DNA of 64,000 nt from Micromonospora musae (GTDB lineage Bacteria > Actinomycetota > Actinomycetes > Mycobacteriales > Micromonosporaceae), in the NCBI RefSeq assembly GCF_003626635.1, contig NZ_RAZT01000008.1:310001-374000 (forward strand), read 5' to 3'. The notes below the pieces were generated by a model. The model ran no database searches, was not told the origin of the DNA, and saw nothing but the letters and a program-made list of their open reading frames with translations. Below are positions 16,782 through 25,533 of this stretch, piece after piece; within the stretch, counting starts at the first letter, position 1; every line of letters begins with the position of its first letter. The translations under genes and the position numbers were made by a program.

Positions 16782-16875
16782 GCGACGAAGGCCCGACCTG
16801 GCGGTGCCCCTCGCGACGAGGGCCCGACCCGGCGGCGCGCCCCTGCGACGCGGGCGCGACTCTGCGGCGCGGCGC
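16782..16875. repeat. Three degenerate tandem repeats of about 31 bases
   Basis: Units begin at 16782, 16813 and 16845, each starting GCGACG followed by a purine-rich step and GGCCCGAC or a variant. The copies differ by several substitutions and small length changes. Confidence 0.55.
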
Positions 16876-16992
16876 GGCGCGGCGCCAACTTGCGGTGCGT
16901 GCGAGCCACCCCGTATGGCGTTCGGTGACGACGTGGGTTCGGCGGGCAGCCCGCCCGCCACTGGCAGGGCGATCAGGGCCGGTGCGGGGTGA

Positions 16993-17790
16993 TCAGGACC
17001 CGTCGGCCGGGTGCGGGGCGACCAGACCCTGGCGGGACCGGGCCGCGCAGAGTTCCGCGAGCCTCCCGTAGGCCGGCGCGCCGATGAGCGCGGTGAGCTC
17101 CGGGCCGTAGGAGATGTACATCGGCTCGGTGCCGACGTGCGCGTCGGTCGAGGAGGTGCACCACCAGTCGAGGTCGTGCCCGCCGGCGCCCCAGCCCCGC
17201 CGGTCGAACTCCGACAGGGTGGACACCAGCACCTTCGTGTTGTCCGGCCGCTTGACCCAGTCCTGGTCCCGACGGATCGGCAGTTGCCAGCAGACGTCCG
17301 GCTTGTACTCCAGCGGGTGCACCCCGTCGCGCAGCGCCTGGGCGTGCAACGCGCAGCCGCCGCCGCCCGCGAAGTCCGGCTCGTTGAGGAACACGCAGGG
17401 GGCGTCCGCCGCGCGGGTGGCCGTCCGGCGGGCCGGGGTCTTGCCGTCGACCGTGTCGTTCTCGGTCCAGTTCTTGAAGCCCCGGCGGAAGTGCTGCCAG
17501 GTCTCCGGGGTGAGCCGCTTCACGGCGGTGCGTACCCGCTTCTCGTCGTCCGCGTCGGTGAAGAAGGCGCCGTGCGAGCAGCAGCCGTCGGCGGCCCGGC
17601 CGGCGATGATGCCGTGACAACCCTGGCCGAAGATGCAGGTCCAGCGGGAGAGCAGCCAGGTGAGGTCGGCCCGGATCAGGTGAGTCTCGTCGGCCGGATC
17701 GGTGAACTCGAGCCACTCCCGGGGGAAATCCAGCGGCACCTCGCGGCTGCGCGGGTCACCCGGGTCGTCCACCAGCACGCGGAGCTCCAT
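16993..17790 (-). CDS. Conserved Cys-rich actinobacterial protein (Rv0495c-like)
   Basis: A 265-residue soluble protein of unknown function. It has a dense set of Cys and His: [43 protein letters not shown] and KPDVCWQLP. This spacing recalls the YkgJ-type zinc/iron-sulfur-cluster family (CC followed by GxC and CR/CW blocks), so metal binding is likely. The gene is divergent from the ppx/gppA gene, as Rv0495c is from Rv0496 in M. tuberculosis; orthology is proposed mainly from that arrangement. ATG at 17790; a GTG at 17796 is possible. Confidence 0.75.
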   Translation of the reverse strand: MELRVLVDDPGDPRSREVPLDFPREWLEFTDPADETHLIRADLTWLLSRWTCIFGQGCHGIIAGRAADGCCSHGAFFTDADDEKRVRTAVKRLTPETWQHFRRGFKNWTENDTVDGKTPARRTATRAADAPCVFLNEPDFAGGGGCALHAQALRDGVHPLEYKPDVCWQLPIRRDQDWVKRPDNTKVLVSTLSEFDRRGWGAGGHDLDWWCTSSTDAHVGTEPMYISYGPELTALIGAPAYGRLAELCAARSRQGLVAPHPADGS

Positions 17791-17856
17791 CGTCACCCGG
17801 CCCAGCGTACGCGTGGTAGGCCGTCCGGGCCGGTGAGCCGAGGAAACCTGTTGCCC

Positions 17857-17862
17857 TAGGGT
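17857..17862 (+). promoter_or_regulatory. -10 element for leaderless ppx
   Basis: TAGGGT, six bases before the ATG at 17869. Confidence 0.4.
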
Positions 17863-17868
17863 CGAACC

Positions 17869-18813
17869 ATGCGACTGGGGGTCCTCGACGTCGGTTCCAA
17901 CACGGTGCATCTGCTGGTGGTGGATGCGCACCATGGCGCGCACCCCTGGCCGGCGCACTCGGAGAAGGTGGTGCTCCGGCTCGCCGAGCAGATCGGCCCC
18001 GACGGCGCGCTCACCGAGGTCGGCGCCGACATGCTGGTCAAGGCGGTGAGCATGGCGAAGGCGGCGGCCGCCGGCCTGAACACCGACGACCTGATCGCGT
18101 TCGCCACCTCGGCCGTGCGGGACGCCACCAACGCCGCCGAGGTGTTGGCCCGGGTCCGCGACGAGACCGGCGTACGCCTGGAGGTGCTTCCCGGCGCCGA
18201 CGAGGCGCGGATGACGTTCCTCGCGGTGCGGCGTTGGTTCGGCTGGTCGGCAGGGCGCCTGCTGCTGCTGGACATCGGCGGCGGGTCCCTGGAGATCGCC
18301 GCCGGGATCGACGAGGACCCGACGTCCGCCGTCTCGCTGCCGCTCGGCGCGGGCCGGCTGACCCGGGAGCGGCTGCGGTTGTCGCCGGAGGACGACGCGC
18401 CACCGTCCGCCCGCGCCGTGGAGGAGCTGCGGGAGTACGTCGACGCGCAGCTCGACCCGGTCGTCGAGGAGATCGTCGAGGTGGGCTGGGAGCGGCCGGT
18501 CGGTACGTCCAAGACGTTCCGGACCCTGGCCCGGCTGGCCGGAGCGGCCCCCTCCGGCGCGGGGGTCTGGGCCAAGCGCAGCCTCACCCGTACCGGGCTG
18601 CGCCAGGTGATGGGCTTCATCCGGCTCATCCCGCCCCGGCAGCTCACCGAACTGGAGGGGGTGAGCATGGGGCGGGCGCACCAGCTGCTCGCCGGCGCGG
18701 TCGTCGCGGAGGCGGTCATGCGCAAACTGGACCTCGAGAAGCTGACCATCTGCCCCTGGGCGCTGCGCGAAGGCGTCATCCTGCGCCGGCTCGACCAGTT
18801 CGGTCCACGTTGA
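17869..18813 (+). CDS. ppx: Ppx/GppA family exopolyphosphatase
   Basis: A 314-residue member of the ASKHA fold family that hydrolyses polyphosphate or pppGpp. Phosphate-binding loops are [17 protein letters not shown] at the N terminus and [16 protein letters not shown] at about residue 137, with TSAVRDATN in between. It is the short, single-module form found in actinobacteria, like Rv0496. Its neighbourhood of senX3-regX3 and phoU fits a role in phosphate and polyphosphate economy. TAGGGT six bases before the ATG indicates a leaderless transcript. Confidence 0.93.
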   Translation: MRLGVLDVGSNTVHLLVVDAHHGAHPWPAHSEKVVLRLAEQIGPDGALTEVGADMLVKAVSMAKAAAAGLNTDDLIAFATSAVRDATNAAEVLARVRDETGVRLEVLPGADEARMTFLAVRRWFGWSAGRLLLLDIGGGSLEIAAGIDEDPTSAVSLPLGAGRLTRERLRLSPEDDAPPSARAVEELREYVDAQLDPVVEEIVEVGWERPVGTSKTFRTLARLAGAAPSGAGVWAKRSLTRTGLRQVMGFIRLIPPRQLTELEGVSMGRAHQLLAGAVVAEAVMRKLDLEKLTICPWALREGVILRRLDQFGPR

Positions 18814-18878
18814 GGACCCCAGCGCGGTACGGCCGCTTTGTGGTCGCTCGTCACCATGTGCGGTGGGCCCGGCGGAGC

Positions 18879-18884
18879 TACCCT
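18879..18884 (+). promoter_or_regulatory. -10 element for leaderless isomerase gene
   Basis: TACCCT, seven bases before the GTG at 18892. Confidence 0.4.
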
Positions 18885-18891
18885 GGCTGAT

Positions 18892-19698
18892 GTGACGTCC
18901 CGAGTCCCGGTGCTTCTCTCCAGCTCCTCGGTCTTCCCGGAGCGGACCGCGGCAGCCTTCCAGCTGGCCGCGGCCCTCGGTTACGACGGGCTCGAGGTGA
19001 TGGTCTGGACCGACGCGGTCAGCCAGGACGGCGGCGCGCTGCGCGGCCTGGCCCAGCACTACGGGGTGCCGGTGCGCTCCGTGCACGCGCCCTGCCTGCT
19101 CGTCACCCAGCGGGTGTGGAGCCCTGATCCGTGGGAGCGGCTGCGCCGGTCCGCCGAGCTCGCCGAGACGCTGGAGGCGCCCACGGTGGTGGTGCACCCG
19201 CCGTTCAGCTGGCAGCGCGACTACGCCCGCAACTTCGGCGAGGGGCTCGCCGAGATCGCCGACCGCCACCCGGACCTGCGGTTCGCCGTGGAGAACATGT
19301 ACCCGGTGCGTATGGCCGGCCGGCAGTTCGTCCCGTACGTCCCGGGTTGGGATCCGACGGAGGCCGGCTACCCCGCGTACACGCTCGACCTGTCGCACTG
19401 CGCCGCGTCGCACACCGACTCGATGGAGATGGCCGACCGGATGGGCGACGCGTTGGCGCACGTCCACCTCGGCGACGGCACCGGCGAGGGGCGCGACGAG
19501 CACCTCGTCCCGGGACGCGGCACCCAGCCCTGCGCCGAGGTGCTGCGGTCACTGGCCGGGCGGGGCTTCACCGGTTCGGTGGCGGTGGAGGTGTCGACGC
19601 GGGGTGCGCGCAGCCGTGCGGTACGCGAGGCCGACCTGCGCGACGCGCTGGACTTCGCCCGTCAGCACCTGGGCACGCCGTCCCCGGTCGACGCCTGA
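18892..19698 (+). CDS. Sugar phosphate isomerase/epimerase-like TIM-barrel protein
   Basis: A 268-residue protein of the xylose-isomerase-like TIM barrel (AP endonuclease 2) superfamily. Conserved barrel elements include [68 protein letters not shown] and [10 protein letters not shown], with the Glu, Asp and His residues that usually bind metal. The substrate is unknown. The GTG at 18892 is chosen because TACCCT lies seven bases upstream. It follows ppx, as Rv0498 follows Rv0496 in M. tuberculosis. Confidence 0.85.
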   Translation: MTSRVPVLLSSSSVFPERTAAAFQLAAALGYDGLEVMVWTDAVSQDGGALRGLAQHYGVPVRSVHAPCLLVTQRVWSPDPWERLRRSAELAETLEAPTVVVHPPFSWQRDYARNFGEGLAEIADRHPDLRFAVENMYPVRMAGRQFVPYVPGWDPTEAGYPAYTLDLSHCAASHTDSMEMADRMGDALAHVHLGDGTGEGRDEHLVPGRGTQPCAEVLRSLAGRGFTGSVAVEVSTRGARSRAVREADLRDALDFARQHLGTPSPVDA

Positions 19699-19789
19699 CC
19701 TCCGCCGAGGCCGCGGTGACCGGCCCCGGTGCACGCTGATCCGGCCGTCGGGGCGCTGCCGGCGACGGCACCCCGGGCGTGCGGAGAGC

Positions 19790-20380
19790 TCAGCTGACGG
19801 GCGTGAGCGAGTCGGCCGGCACCGGCTGAGCGGCGACGGCGGCGGCCTGCTGCTCGCCGATCGCGGCCCGCTTGCGTGCCCGGTGCGCGGCCACGTGGGA
19901 CCGGGTGGCGCAGCGCTCGGAGCAGAACCGCCGGCAGCAGTTCGACGAGGTGTCCAGGTAGACGTTGCCGCAGCGCTCGTCGGCGCAGACGCCGAAGCGG
20001 GCACTGCCGTACTCGCAGAGCCAGACCGATAGGCCCCAGACGGCACCGGCGAGGTATTCCGCGCTCACCGAGGCACCCCGGCTGGTCACGTGCATGTGCC
20101 AGTCGCTGGAGTCGTGGCCGGAGATGCGCGGCTGCACGGGGAACGCCTCGAGCAGCGCGTTGAGTTCGGCCACCGCGTCCGCGTCCCGCCCGGAGGTGCC
20201 GTAGTCGAAGACGTCACGTAGGCGCTTCTGCGCCCGCCGGAAGATCGCCAGGTCCCGCTCGGCGACCTCCTCGCGCATCCAGGCGCTGGTCTCGGGGAAG
20301 CTGGCCCGCAGGTCGTCGAGGTCGTCCAGGCGGGCGTTGACGAGGTCAACGCCGGTCCGGGCGTACGCGTCGAAGTTCAC
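19790..20380 (-). CDS. CGNR zinc-finger domain protein (ABATE-type putative regulator)
   Basis: A 196-residue protein. The C-terminal CGNR zinc finger has C-x5-C-G-N-x-Y-x-D-x-S-x-N-C-C-R-R-F-C-S-x-x-C, spanning roughly residues 130 to 165, followed by a basic RARKRAA tail. The N-terminal two thirds is the helical ABATE domain thought to sense ligands or stress (NFDAYARTGVDLVNARLDDLDDL). The GTG at 20380 has ACGGTA (TACCGT on the coding strand) seven bases upstream, so the transcript is probably leaderless. Target unknown; it is divergent from proline dehydrogenase. Confidence 0.86.
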   Translation of the reverse strand: MNFDAYARTGVDLVNARLDDLDDLRASFPETSAWMREEVAERDLAIFRRAQKRLRDVFDYGTSGRDADAVAELNALLEAFPVQPRISGHDSSDWHMHVTSRGASVSAEYLAGAVWGLSVWLCEYGSARFGVCADERCGNVYLDTSSNCCRRFCSERCATRSHVAAHRARKRAAIGEQQAAAVAAQPVPADSLTPVS

Positions 20381-20387
20381 GCCCACA

Positions 20388-20393
20388 ACGGTA
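20388..20393 (-). promoter_or_regulatory. -10 element for leaderless CGNR gene
   Basis: TACCGT on the minus strand, seven bases before the GTG at 20380. Confidence 0.4.
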
Positions 20394-20529
20394 GACGACT
20401 CGGACGCCACGTGGCGCGTCGATGTAGTGCGGCGGAGGGTGGGCGTGACCGTCCGTGCCGGCCGATGCTCCCGCACCTGCCCCTGCTGAGCTGCGGGCCG
20501 CCCCTCGGCGACGGGCTCCAGGCGGGCGT

Positions 20530-20535
20530 TACCCT
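20530..20535 (+). promoter_or_regulatory. -10 element for leaderless proline dehydrogenase gene
   Basis: TACCCT, six bases before the ATG at 20542. Confidence 0.4.
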
Positions 20536-20541
20536 CGGCTC

Positions 20542-21462
20542 ATGCTCCGTTCCGTCATCCTCGCCGCTTCTCGGTCATCCCAGGTCGAGCGGCTCGTCGC
20601 GACGGCCCCGTTCACCCGGGACGTCGTACGCCGGTTCGTGGCCGGCGCCAAGACCGACGACGCGCTGCACGTGACCCGTGCGCTCGTCGACGACGGTCTC
20701 GCGGTCACCCTCGACAACCTCGGCGAGGACACCGTCACCCCCGATCAGGCCAACGCCACCCGGGACGAGTACCTGTCGCTGCTGCGGCTGCTCGGCGAGG
20801 CCGGGCTCACCCCGGCGGCCGAGGTCAGCGTGAAGCTCTCCGCGCTCGGGCAGATGTTCGACGAGCAGCTCGCCGCCGACAACGCGCGGGCGATCTGCGC
20901 GGCGGCGGACGCGGTCGGCACCACTGTCACCCTGGACATGGAGGACCACACCACCACCGATTCGACGCTGGAGATCCTCGCCAAGCTGCGCAAGGACTAT
21001 CCGTCGACCGGGGCGGTGCTCCAGGCGTACCTGCGGCGGACCGAGTCGGACTGCCGGGAGCTGGCCACGGCGGGCTCCCGCGTACGCCTCTGCAAGGGGG
21101 CCTACAAGGAGCCGGAGTCGGTGGCCTACCAGTCCGCCCAGGAGGTGGACAAGTCCTACGTCCGCTGCATGAACATTCTGATGTCGGGCGAGGGCTACCC
21201 GATGCTGGCCACCCACGACCCGCGGCTGATCGCGATCGGCGAGGACCGGGCCCGGTGGTTCGACCGTGGGCCGGAGCGGTTCGAGTTCCAGATGCTCTAC
21301 GGCATCCGGCCGGAGGAGCAGGCCCGGCTCGTCGGTGAGGGCTACACCCTGCGCACGTACGTTCCGTACGGCGACCAGTGGTACGGCTACCTGATGCGCC
21401 GGCTCGCCGAGCGCCCGGCCAACCTGGCCTTCTTCGCCCGCGCTCTGGTCTCGAAGAAGTAG
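20542..21462 (+). CDS. Proline dehydrogenase (monofunctional, PutB type)
   Basis: A 306-residue FAD-dependent TIM-barrel enzyme that oxidises proline to pyrroline-5-carboxylate at the membrane. Family motifs include VSVKLSALG, VTLDMEDHTTTDSTL, VLQAYLRRTESD, RVRLCKGAYKEPESVAYQS, MLATHDPRLI, FEFQMLYGIRPE and YGDQWYGYLMRRLAERPANLAFF, the last carrying the Arg pair that binds the proline carboxylate. No P5C dehydrogenase partner is nearby. TACCCT six bases before the ATG suggests a leaderless mRNA. Confidence 0.95.
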   Translation: MLRSVILAASRSSQVERLVATAPFTRDVVRRFVAGAKTDDALHVTRALVDDGLAVTLDNLGEDTVTPDQANATRDEYLSLLRLLGEAGLTPAAEVSVKLSALGQMFDEQLAADNARAICAAADAVGTTVTLDMEDHTTTDSTLEILAKLRKDYPSTGAVLQAYLRRTESDCRELATAGSRVRLCKGAYKEPESVAYQSAQEVDKSYVRCMNILMSGEGYPMLATHDPRLIAIGEDRARWFDRGPERFEFQMLYGIRPEEQARLVGEGYTLRTYVPYGDQWYGYLMRRLAERPANLAFFARALVSKK

Positions 21463-21472
21463 CTCGGCTCGT

Positions 21473-21877
21473 TCACCGGTTCGACCAGCCCCGGGTGCTG
21501 AGCACCAGGCGGTAGCCGTCCGGATCGGCCAGCGCCACCCCCCAGCGGTCCCAGTACGGGCCGGCGGAGACTCTCGTCCCGCCGGCCCGTTCCAGTTCCC
21601 GCACCAGATCCTCGTCGATCGGCCCGTCCAGGTAGAGGACCAGCAGGTCCTCCTCGGTCGGGGTCGGGGTGGGCGCGTCTGCGGCGACCAGTTCCAGGTG
21701 CCAGTGGGCGTCCGGCCAGCCCAGCATCAGCAGGTCGTGCTCGTCCGGCCCATCGGCCGTGGAGCGCCAGAGCACGTCGAGGGTGAGGCCGTCGACCCAG
21801 AAGCGTTCGGCCGCGGCCAGGTCCCGGCTCGGGCGGGCGATGCGCAGGTGCGGTACGGCGGAGCGAAGGTTCGGCAT
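21473..21877 (-). CDS. VOC superfamily (glyoxalase/bleomycin resistance-like) protein
   Basis: A 134-residue vicinal-oxygen-chelate protein with paired beta-alpha-beta-beta-beta modules: SAVPHLRIARPSRDLAAAERFWVDGLTLDVLWR, then WHLELV, LVLYLDGPIDEDLVRELERAGG and GVALADPDGYRLVLSTRGW. Metal-ligand positions are only partly conserved, so enzyme or binding-protein roles are both open. It is convergent with proline dehydrogenase, 10 bases apart. Confidence 0.82.
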   Translation of the reverse strand: MPNLRSAVPHLRIARPSRDLAAAERFWVDGLTLDVLWRSTADGPDEHDLLMLGWPDAHWHLELVAADAPTPTPTEEDLLVLYLDGPIDEDLVRELERAGGTRVSAGPYWDRWGVALADPDGYRLVLSTRGWSNR

Positions 21878-21919
21878 GTCGGTGATCGTGCGAGTTGAAG
21901 TCGAGGTGAGGTCAACCCC

Positions 21920-21948
21920 TTGACGAATTTAGCTAATGAGATTAGCTT
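21920..21948 (+). promoter_or_regulatory. Promoter and operator of hydrolase-tetR operon
   Basis: TTGACG (21920-21925), 17 bases, TAGCTT (21943-21948), then seven bases to the ATG at 21956: a near-consensus leaderless promoter. Inside it AGCTAAT (21931-21937) and ATTAGCT (21941-21947) form a perfect inverted repeat around GAG, a likely site for the TetR protein of the same operon. A further TTAGCT half-site is at 21963-21968. Confidence 0.75.
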
Positions 21949-21955
21949 TTGGGTT

Positions 21956-22756
21956 ATGAGTGTTAGCTACGTTGAGCGATCCGCTGGACGGATCGCGTAC
22001 GAGGTCCACGGGGCGGGTCCGCTCGTCGTGCTCGCGCACGGCATGGGGGAGAACCGGGCCTCCTACCGGCACCTGGTCCCACTGCTCGTCGCGGCCGGGC
22101 ACCGGGTGGCCGCAGTCGACGTACGGGGGCACGGCGCGTCGAGCGTCGGCTGGCCGACGTACGCCCCGGCAGAGGTCGGTGGCGACCTGCTGGCCGTCGT
22201 CGACGAGTTGGGCGGCGGCCCGGCCGTCCTGGTCGGCAGCTCGTCCAGCGCCGCCGCCGTCGTCTTCGCCGCCGCCGAGGCGCCCGAGCGGGTCGCCGGG
22301 ATCGTGCTGGTCGGCGCGTTCGTCGAGCCGCCCGAGGCGAACCCGCTGATGCGGCTCGCCCAGGCGGTGGTGCTGCGCAGTCCACGACTCTTCGGGATGT
22401 TCCACAAGACGCTCTTCCCGGTGACCCGTCCCGCCGACGACGCCGACTACCGGCGGGCGATGGTGGCCAACCTCCGCGAGCACGGCCGGATGGCGGCGGT
22501 ACGCGGGGTGGTCGCCCTCGTCGAGCCGCACTGGACCGCCCGGGCCCGCGACGTCCGGCAGCCGGTCCTGGTCCTCATGGGCGCCCGTGACCCGGACTTC
22601 CGCGACCCGGGCGCCGAGGCGCGGGCCGCTCGGCGACTCTTCGGCACCGCCGAGGCGCGCATGATCGAAGGCTCCGGCCACTACCCGCACGCGGACCAGC
22701 CGGCGGCCACGGCGGAGCAGCTCATCGCGTTCCTGAAGGTGACCACCGGTGCCTAG
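21956..22756 (+). CDS. Alpha/beta-fold hydrolase
   Basis: A 266-residue alpha/beta hydrolase. VLAHGMGENRASYRHL is the oxyanion-hole HG region and VAAVDVRGHGAS is typical. The nucleophile elbow reads VGSSSSAAAVV, with Ser in place of the usual second Gly of GxSxG. The acid is in MGARDPDFRDPG and the His in EGSGHYPHAD. The first gene of an operon with a TetR regulator (8-base overlap) and a YrdB protein (4-base overlap). Expression is presumably induced when the regulator binds its ligand, perhaps the hydrolase substrate. Confidence 0.9.
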   Translation: MSVSYVERSAGRIAYEVHGAGPLVVLAHGMGENRASYRHLVPLLVAAGHRVAAVDVRGHGASSVGWPTYAPAEVGGDLLAVVDELGGGPAVLVGSSSSAAAVVFAAAEAPERVAGIVLVGAFVEPPEANPLMRLAQAVVLRSPRLFGMFHKTLFPVTRPADDADYRRAMVANLREHGRMAAVRGVVALVEPHWTARARDVRQPVLVLMGARDPDFRDPGAEARAARRLFGTAEARMIEGSGHYPHADQPAATAEQLIAFLKVTTGA

Positions 22757-23318
22757 GGTCGGGCTGAACCAGCAGATAGTCGTACGCGAGGCGGCCCGGC
22801 TGGTCGACGAGGTCGGCCGGGAGCAGCTCACTCTCGCCGCGCTGGCCGGCCGGCTCGGCGTCGCCCTGCCCAGTCTCTACAAGCACGTCCGAGGTGCGGA
22901 CGCGCTCGCCCAGAAGCTCTCCGCGTACGCCACGGCGGAGCTGGCCGACGAGTTGACGGCGGCCGCCGTCGGACGGGCCGGTGTCGACGCGCTGCACGCC
23001 GTCGCCGCCGCCTACCGGGCGTACGCGCGCCGGCACCCCGGCCGCTACCCGGCCACCCAGCAGGTGCCGGAGCCGGCCGACCCGGACCACGTGGCCGCCG
23101 GGGAGCGCGCCGTCGGTGTCATCTACGCGGTGCTGCACGGCTACGGGATCACCGGCGACGCGGCGGTCGACGCCGCCCGGACGCTGCGCAGCGCGCTGCA
23201 CGGGTTCGTCTCGTTGGAGGCGGCCGGCGGCTTCGGCCTGCCCCGCGACCTCGACCGCTCGTACGACGAGATGGTCGCCTCGCTCGACACGGCGCTGCAG
23301 GGCTGGCGCAGGGCATGA
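22749..23318 (+). CDS. TetR/AcrR-family regulator with WHG domain
   Basis: A 189-residue repressor. The N-terminal HTH is VREAARLVDEVGREQLTLAALAGRLGVALPSLYKHVRGADALAQKL. The C-terminal ligand domain contains the WHG-type segment LRSALHGFVSLEAAGGFG. GTG start overlapping the upstream hydrolase gene by 8 bases, so the two are translationally coupled. It probably represses its own operon at the AGCTAAT inverted repeat embedded in the promoter. Confidence 0.92.
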   Translation: MPRVGLNQQIVVREAARLVDEVGREQLTLAALAGRLGVALPSLYKHVRGADALAQKLSAYATAELADELTAAAVGRAGVDALHAVAAAYRAYARRHPGRYPATQQVPEPADPDHVAAGERAVGVIYAVLHGYGITGDAAVDAARTLRSALHGFVSLEAAGGFGLPRDLDRSYDEMVASLDTALQGWRRA

Positions 23319-23662
23319 GAACCCCGATCCGGGCGCTCGCGCTCCTCCTGCTGTTCCTGCTGGAGCTGGTCGTGCTGGTGATCGGCGCCCGGTGGGGCTG
23401 GGCGGTGGAGGCCGGCCTGCCGCTCCGACTGCTCTCCGCCGTCGCGGTGCCGCTGCTGCTCGCCGCGCTCTGGGGCGTCTACGGCTCGCCGAAGGCGCGG
23501 ATCACGCTGCCGCTGCCGGCCAGGTACGGCTTCCAGGCCGCCTGGTTCGTGGCCGGCGGCGCGATGCTCGCGGCACTGGCCGGGCCGCTGCTCGGGGGCG
23601 CACTGGTGGCCGCCTGGGCGGCGACCGCCGCGCTGGTCCGCGCCACCAACCGCCCGACCTGA
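23315..23662 (+). CDS. YrdB family membrane protein (DUF2568)
   Basis: A 115-residue integral membrane protein with four hydrophobic helices: ALALLLLFLLELVVLVIGARWGW, LRLLSAVAVPLLLAALWGVYGS, FQAAWFVAGGAMLAALAGP and LGGALVAAWAATAALV. The motif ALWGVYGSPKARITLP is typical of YrdB. Function unknown. Its ATG overlaps the tetR stop (ATGA), making it the third gene of the operon. Confidence 0.85.
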   Translation: MRTPIRALALLLLFLLELVVLVIGARWGWAVEAGLPLRLLSAVAVPLLLAALWGVYGSPKARITLPLPARYGFQAAWFVAGGAMLAALAGPLLGGALVAAWAATAALVRATNRPT

Positions 23663-23742
23663 CCGACAGAGAATGCCCGAACGGCAGTCGTTGCGGGGGA
23701 GCGCCGGTGACGCCGGCCTCGCCGGATCGGGCGAAAGGTCGT

Positions 23743-23748
23743 TACCCT
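23743..23748 (+). promoter_or_regulatory. -10 element for leaderless metallopeptidase gene
   Basis: TACCCT, seven bases before the GTG at 23756. Confidence 0.4.
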
Positions 23749-23755
23749 TCGCCGG

Positions 23756-25042
23756 GTGACGGACGGTCTGGACGAAGCCGCCCCGCGTCGGATCCGACCC
23801 CTGTGGACGGTGCTCACGCTGGTCGTACTGCTGCTGATCACCTGCGGTGTACCGGCGGCGGTCCTGACAGCGGCGATTCGGGAGCCCGGCGGGCGGGCGG
23901 TGGTGCAACGCGCCGATCCCACGGCCGGCGACCCGGCCCGGGACGCGCGTGACTTCGCCGCTCGGATCGCCGCCGTGCTGAACCGACAGTCCGCCGCGCT
24001 GCTCGCGGGCGACCTGGCCGGCTTCCTCGCCGTGGCCGAGCCGAGCGCGCACACCGACCTTCGCCGCCGGTTCAACGCGTTGCGGGCGCTGGGGGTGACC
24101 ACCTGGCGGGCCGAGGTGACCGGCCTGCCCACCGCCATCGGCGACCGGCCCGGCGAGTGGCGGATGCTGGTGCGCTTCCAGTACTGCTTCGCGGTGCCCG
24201 GCTGCCGCCCCAGCCCGGTGCTCGCCGGCACCCGCTGGCGCGACGACGCGCGGCAGCCCCGGCTCGTCGCCGTCGAGGAGTCCAAGTCGGCGGAGACCGG
24301 CACCCGCCCGTGGGAGGTCAGCGAACTGGCCGTGGCGACCGGCGCGCGAACCAGCGTCGCCACGACGCCGGCGCTGCGCGGCAAGTTGCCCGCCCTGCTC
24401 ACCCAGGCCGAGGCGGCGGCGAAGGTCGCCGACCGGTACGCGGTGGCCGGCTCGCCGCCGGACCGCTACCGGATCTACTACGCCGGCCCCGCCGAGTGGG
24501 AACGCTGGTACGGCGGTGGCCGCCCGAAGTGGACCGGCGGGTACGCGGTCACCGTCGGCGGTGGCCACCACGAGATGGTGATCAACGCGGACGGGGCGAC
24601 CGCCGCGGGCCTCGACGACCTGCTCCGGCACGAGTTGACCCACGCCGCCTCCCTGCCCGAACAGGGCTACCCGGGCAGGAGCACCTGGTGGCTGGTGGAG
24701 GGGCTGGCCGAGTACGCGGGCGCGGGCGGTCAGCCGGTGAGCCGCTACCAGGGCATGGCCCAGGTGCGTGAGCTGGTCCGGGGCGGCTGGAACGGTCGAC
24801 TCGACGATCTCGCACCGGCCGACGACGCGCCCGCCGCCCGGGTCGCGGGCAGCTACGGCCTCGGCTACCTGGCCGTCCGGCACCTCGTCGACCGGTTCGG
24901 TGAGCAGCGGCTGCTCGCGTTCGTGGCGGCCGTGCTGCACGACCGTACGCCGCCCGAGCAGGCGGCCGAGGAGGCCTTCGGCGAGCCATGGTCGGCCCTG
25001 CACGGCCAGTGCGTCGCGTACATCCGCACGCTGGCCGCCTGA
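23756..25042 (+). CDS. Membrane-anchored gluzincin metallopeptidase
   Basis: A 428-residue protein with a membrane helix at about residues 17-40 (WTVLTLVVLLLITCGVPAAVLTAAI), leaving most of the chain outside the cell. The C-terminal part has the zinc motif HELTH near residue 292 and the third ligand in WLVEGLAEYAG, the gluzincin (peptidase MA) arrangement. The region between (about 60-200) looks like an NTF2-like or immunity-type fold but is not clearly assignable. GTG start seven bases after TACCCT, hence probably leaderless. Substrate unknown. Confidence 0.85.
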   Translation: MTDGLDEAAPRRIRPLWTVLTLVVLLLITCGVPAAVLTAAIREPGGRAVVQRADPTAGDPARDARDFAARIAAVLNRQSAALLAGDLAGFLAVAEPSAHTDLRRRFNALRALGVTTWRAEVTGLPTAIGDRPGEWRMLVRFQYCFAVPGCRPSPVLAGTRWRDDARQPRLVAVEESKSAETGTRPWEVSELAVATGARTSVATTPALRGKLPALLTQAEAAAKVADRYAVAGSPPDRYRIYYAGPAEWERWYGGGRPKWTGGYAVTVGGGHHEMVINADGATAAGLDDLLRHELTHAASLPEQGYPGRSTWWLVEGLAEYAGAGGQPVSRYQGMAQVRELVRGGWNGRLDDLAPADDAPAARVAGSYGLGYLAVRHLVDRFGEQRLLAFVAAVLHDRTPPEQAAEEAFGEPWSALHGQCVAYIRTLAA

Positions 25043-25533
25043 CGGTCTCCGCCGAGCCGGCGACCGGGCCTTCATGATCCACCGGTGTCGGGCGGTCGCG
25101 GCGTACCTGCGACACTGGTCCCGCTCCCAGCGCGGAGCCCCGGTGCCGCGTCCGGAAGTGGCCCGGGGCACCCGCCCGGTGGCTCCGGTGGCGCCGCCGG
25201 AGCCACCGGGCGCCTTCCGCCCGCAACCGACGGCGCACGACCGACGGGGGCGGCGCACACAAGCCCGGGTCGAGCGGACCCCCGGCTGCTCTCCGTGGTG
25301 GAGCGACTCCGGGGCGTCCCGGTCCCGGCAATGGGACGCGCGCCGCGACAGGGCGCAAATCGGCAGGTCGGAACGGGTGAACCCGAGGCCGGAAGCATGA
25401 TCAGTTGTACGAAGGGATCGCGCCGGTCACAGCCGCCCCGCTACCGTACTGGTAACACGCGCGTCGCCGGTCCGGGCGGGAGCACTCCGCCGGCACGGGT
25501 GCGCGCTGGGCATGGGATGGGGACGGGTGAGCC
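25043..25533. other. Gene-free region with strong hairpin
   Basis: A 491-base gap before bldC. It contains a 16-bp perfect stem (25173-25188 with 25197-25212, arm CGCCCGGTGGCTCCGG) about 130 bases past the metallopeptidase stop, and a smaller GCGTCCC/GGGACGC hairpin near 25316. The last 130 bases are less GC-rich and presumably hold the bldC promoter. Open frames here lack start signals. Confidence 0.5.
25173..25212. terminator. Strong hairpin, possible terminator
   Basis: 16-bp perfect stem with 8-base loop and no T-tract; the first strong structure after the metallopeptidase gene. Confidence 0.5.

Larger units (their letters stand above)
16584..16992. other. Repeat-bearing intergenic region
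   Basis: A 409-base gap between convergent regX3 and a conserved Cys-rich gene. It holds a large imperfect palindrome (16668-16741) and three degenerate tandem copies of a roughly 31-base unit (16782-16875). No supported gene was seen. Confidence 0.7.

Noticed and set aside
17791-19503. N-terminal extension of the Cys-rich gene to 836 codons
   Set aside because: The extra part is antisense to ppx and the isomerase, low in complexity, and the conserved protein begins at 17790.
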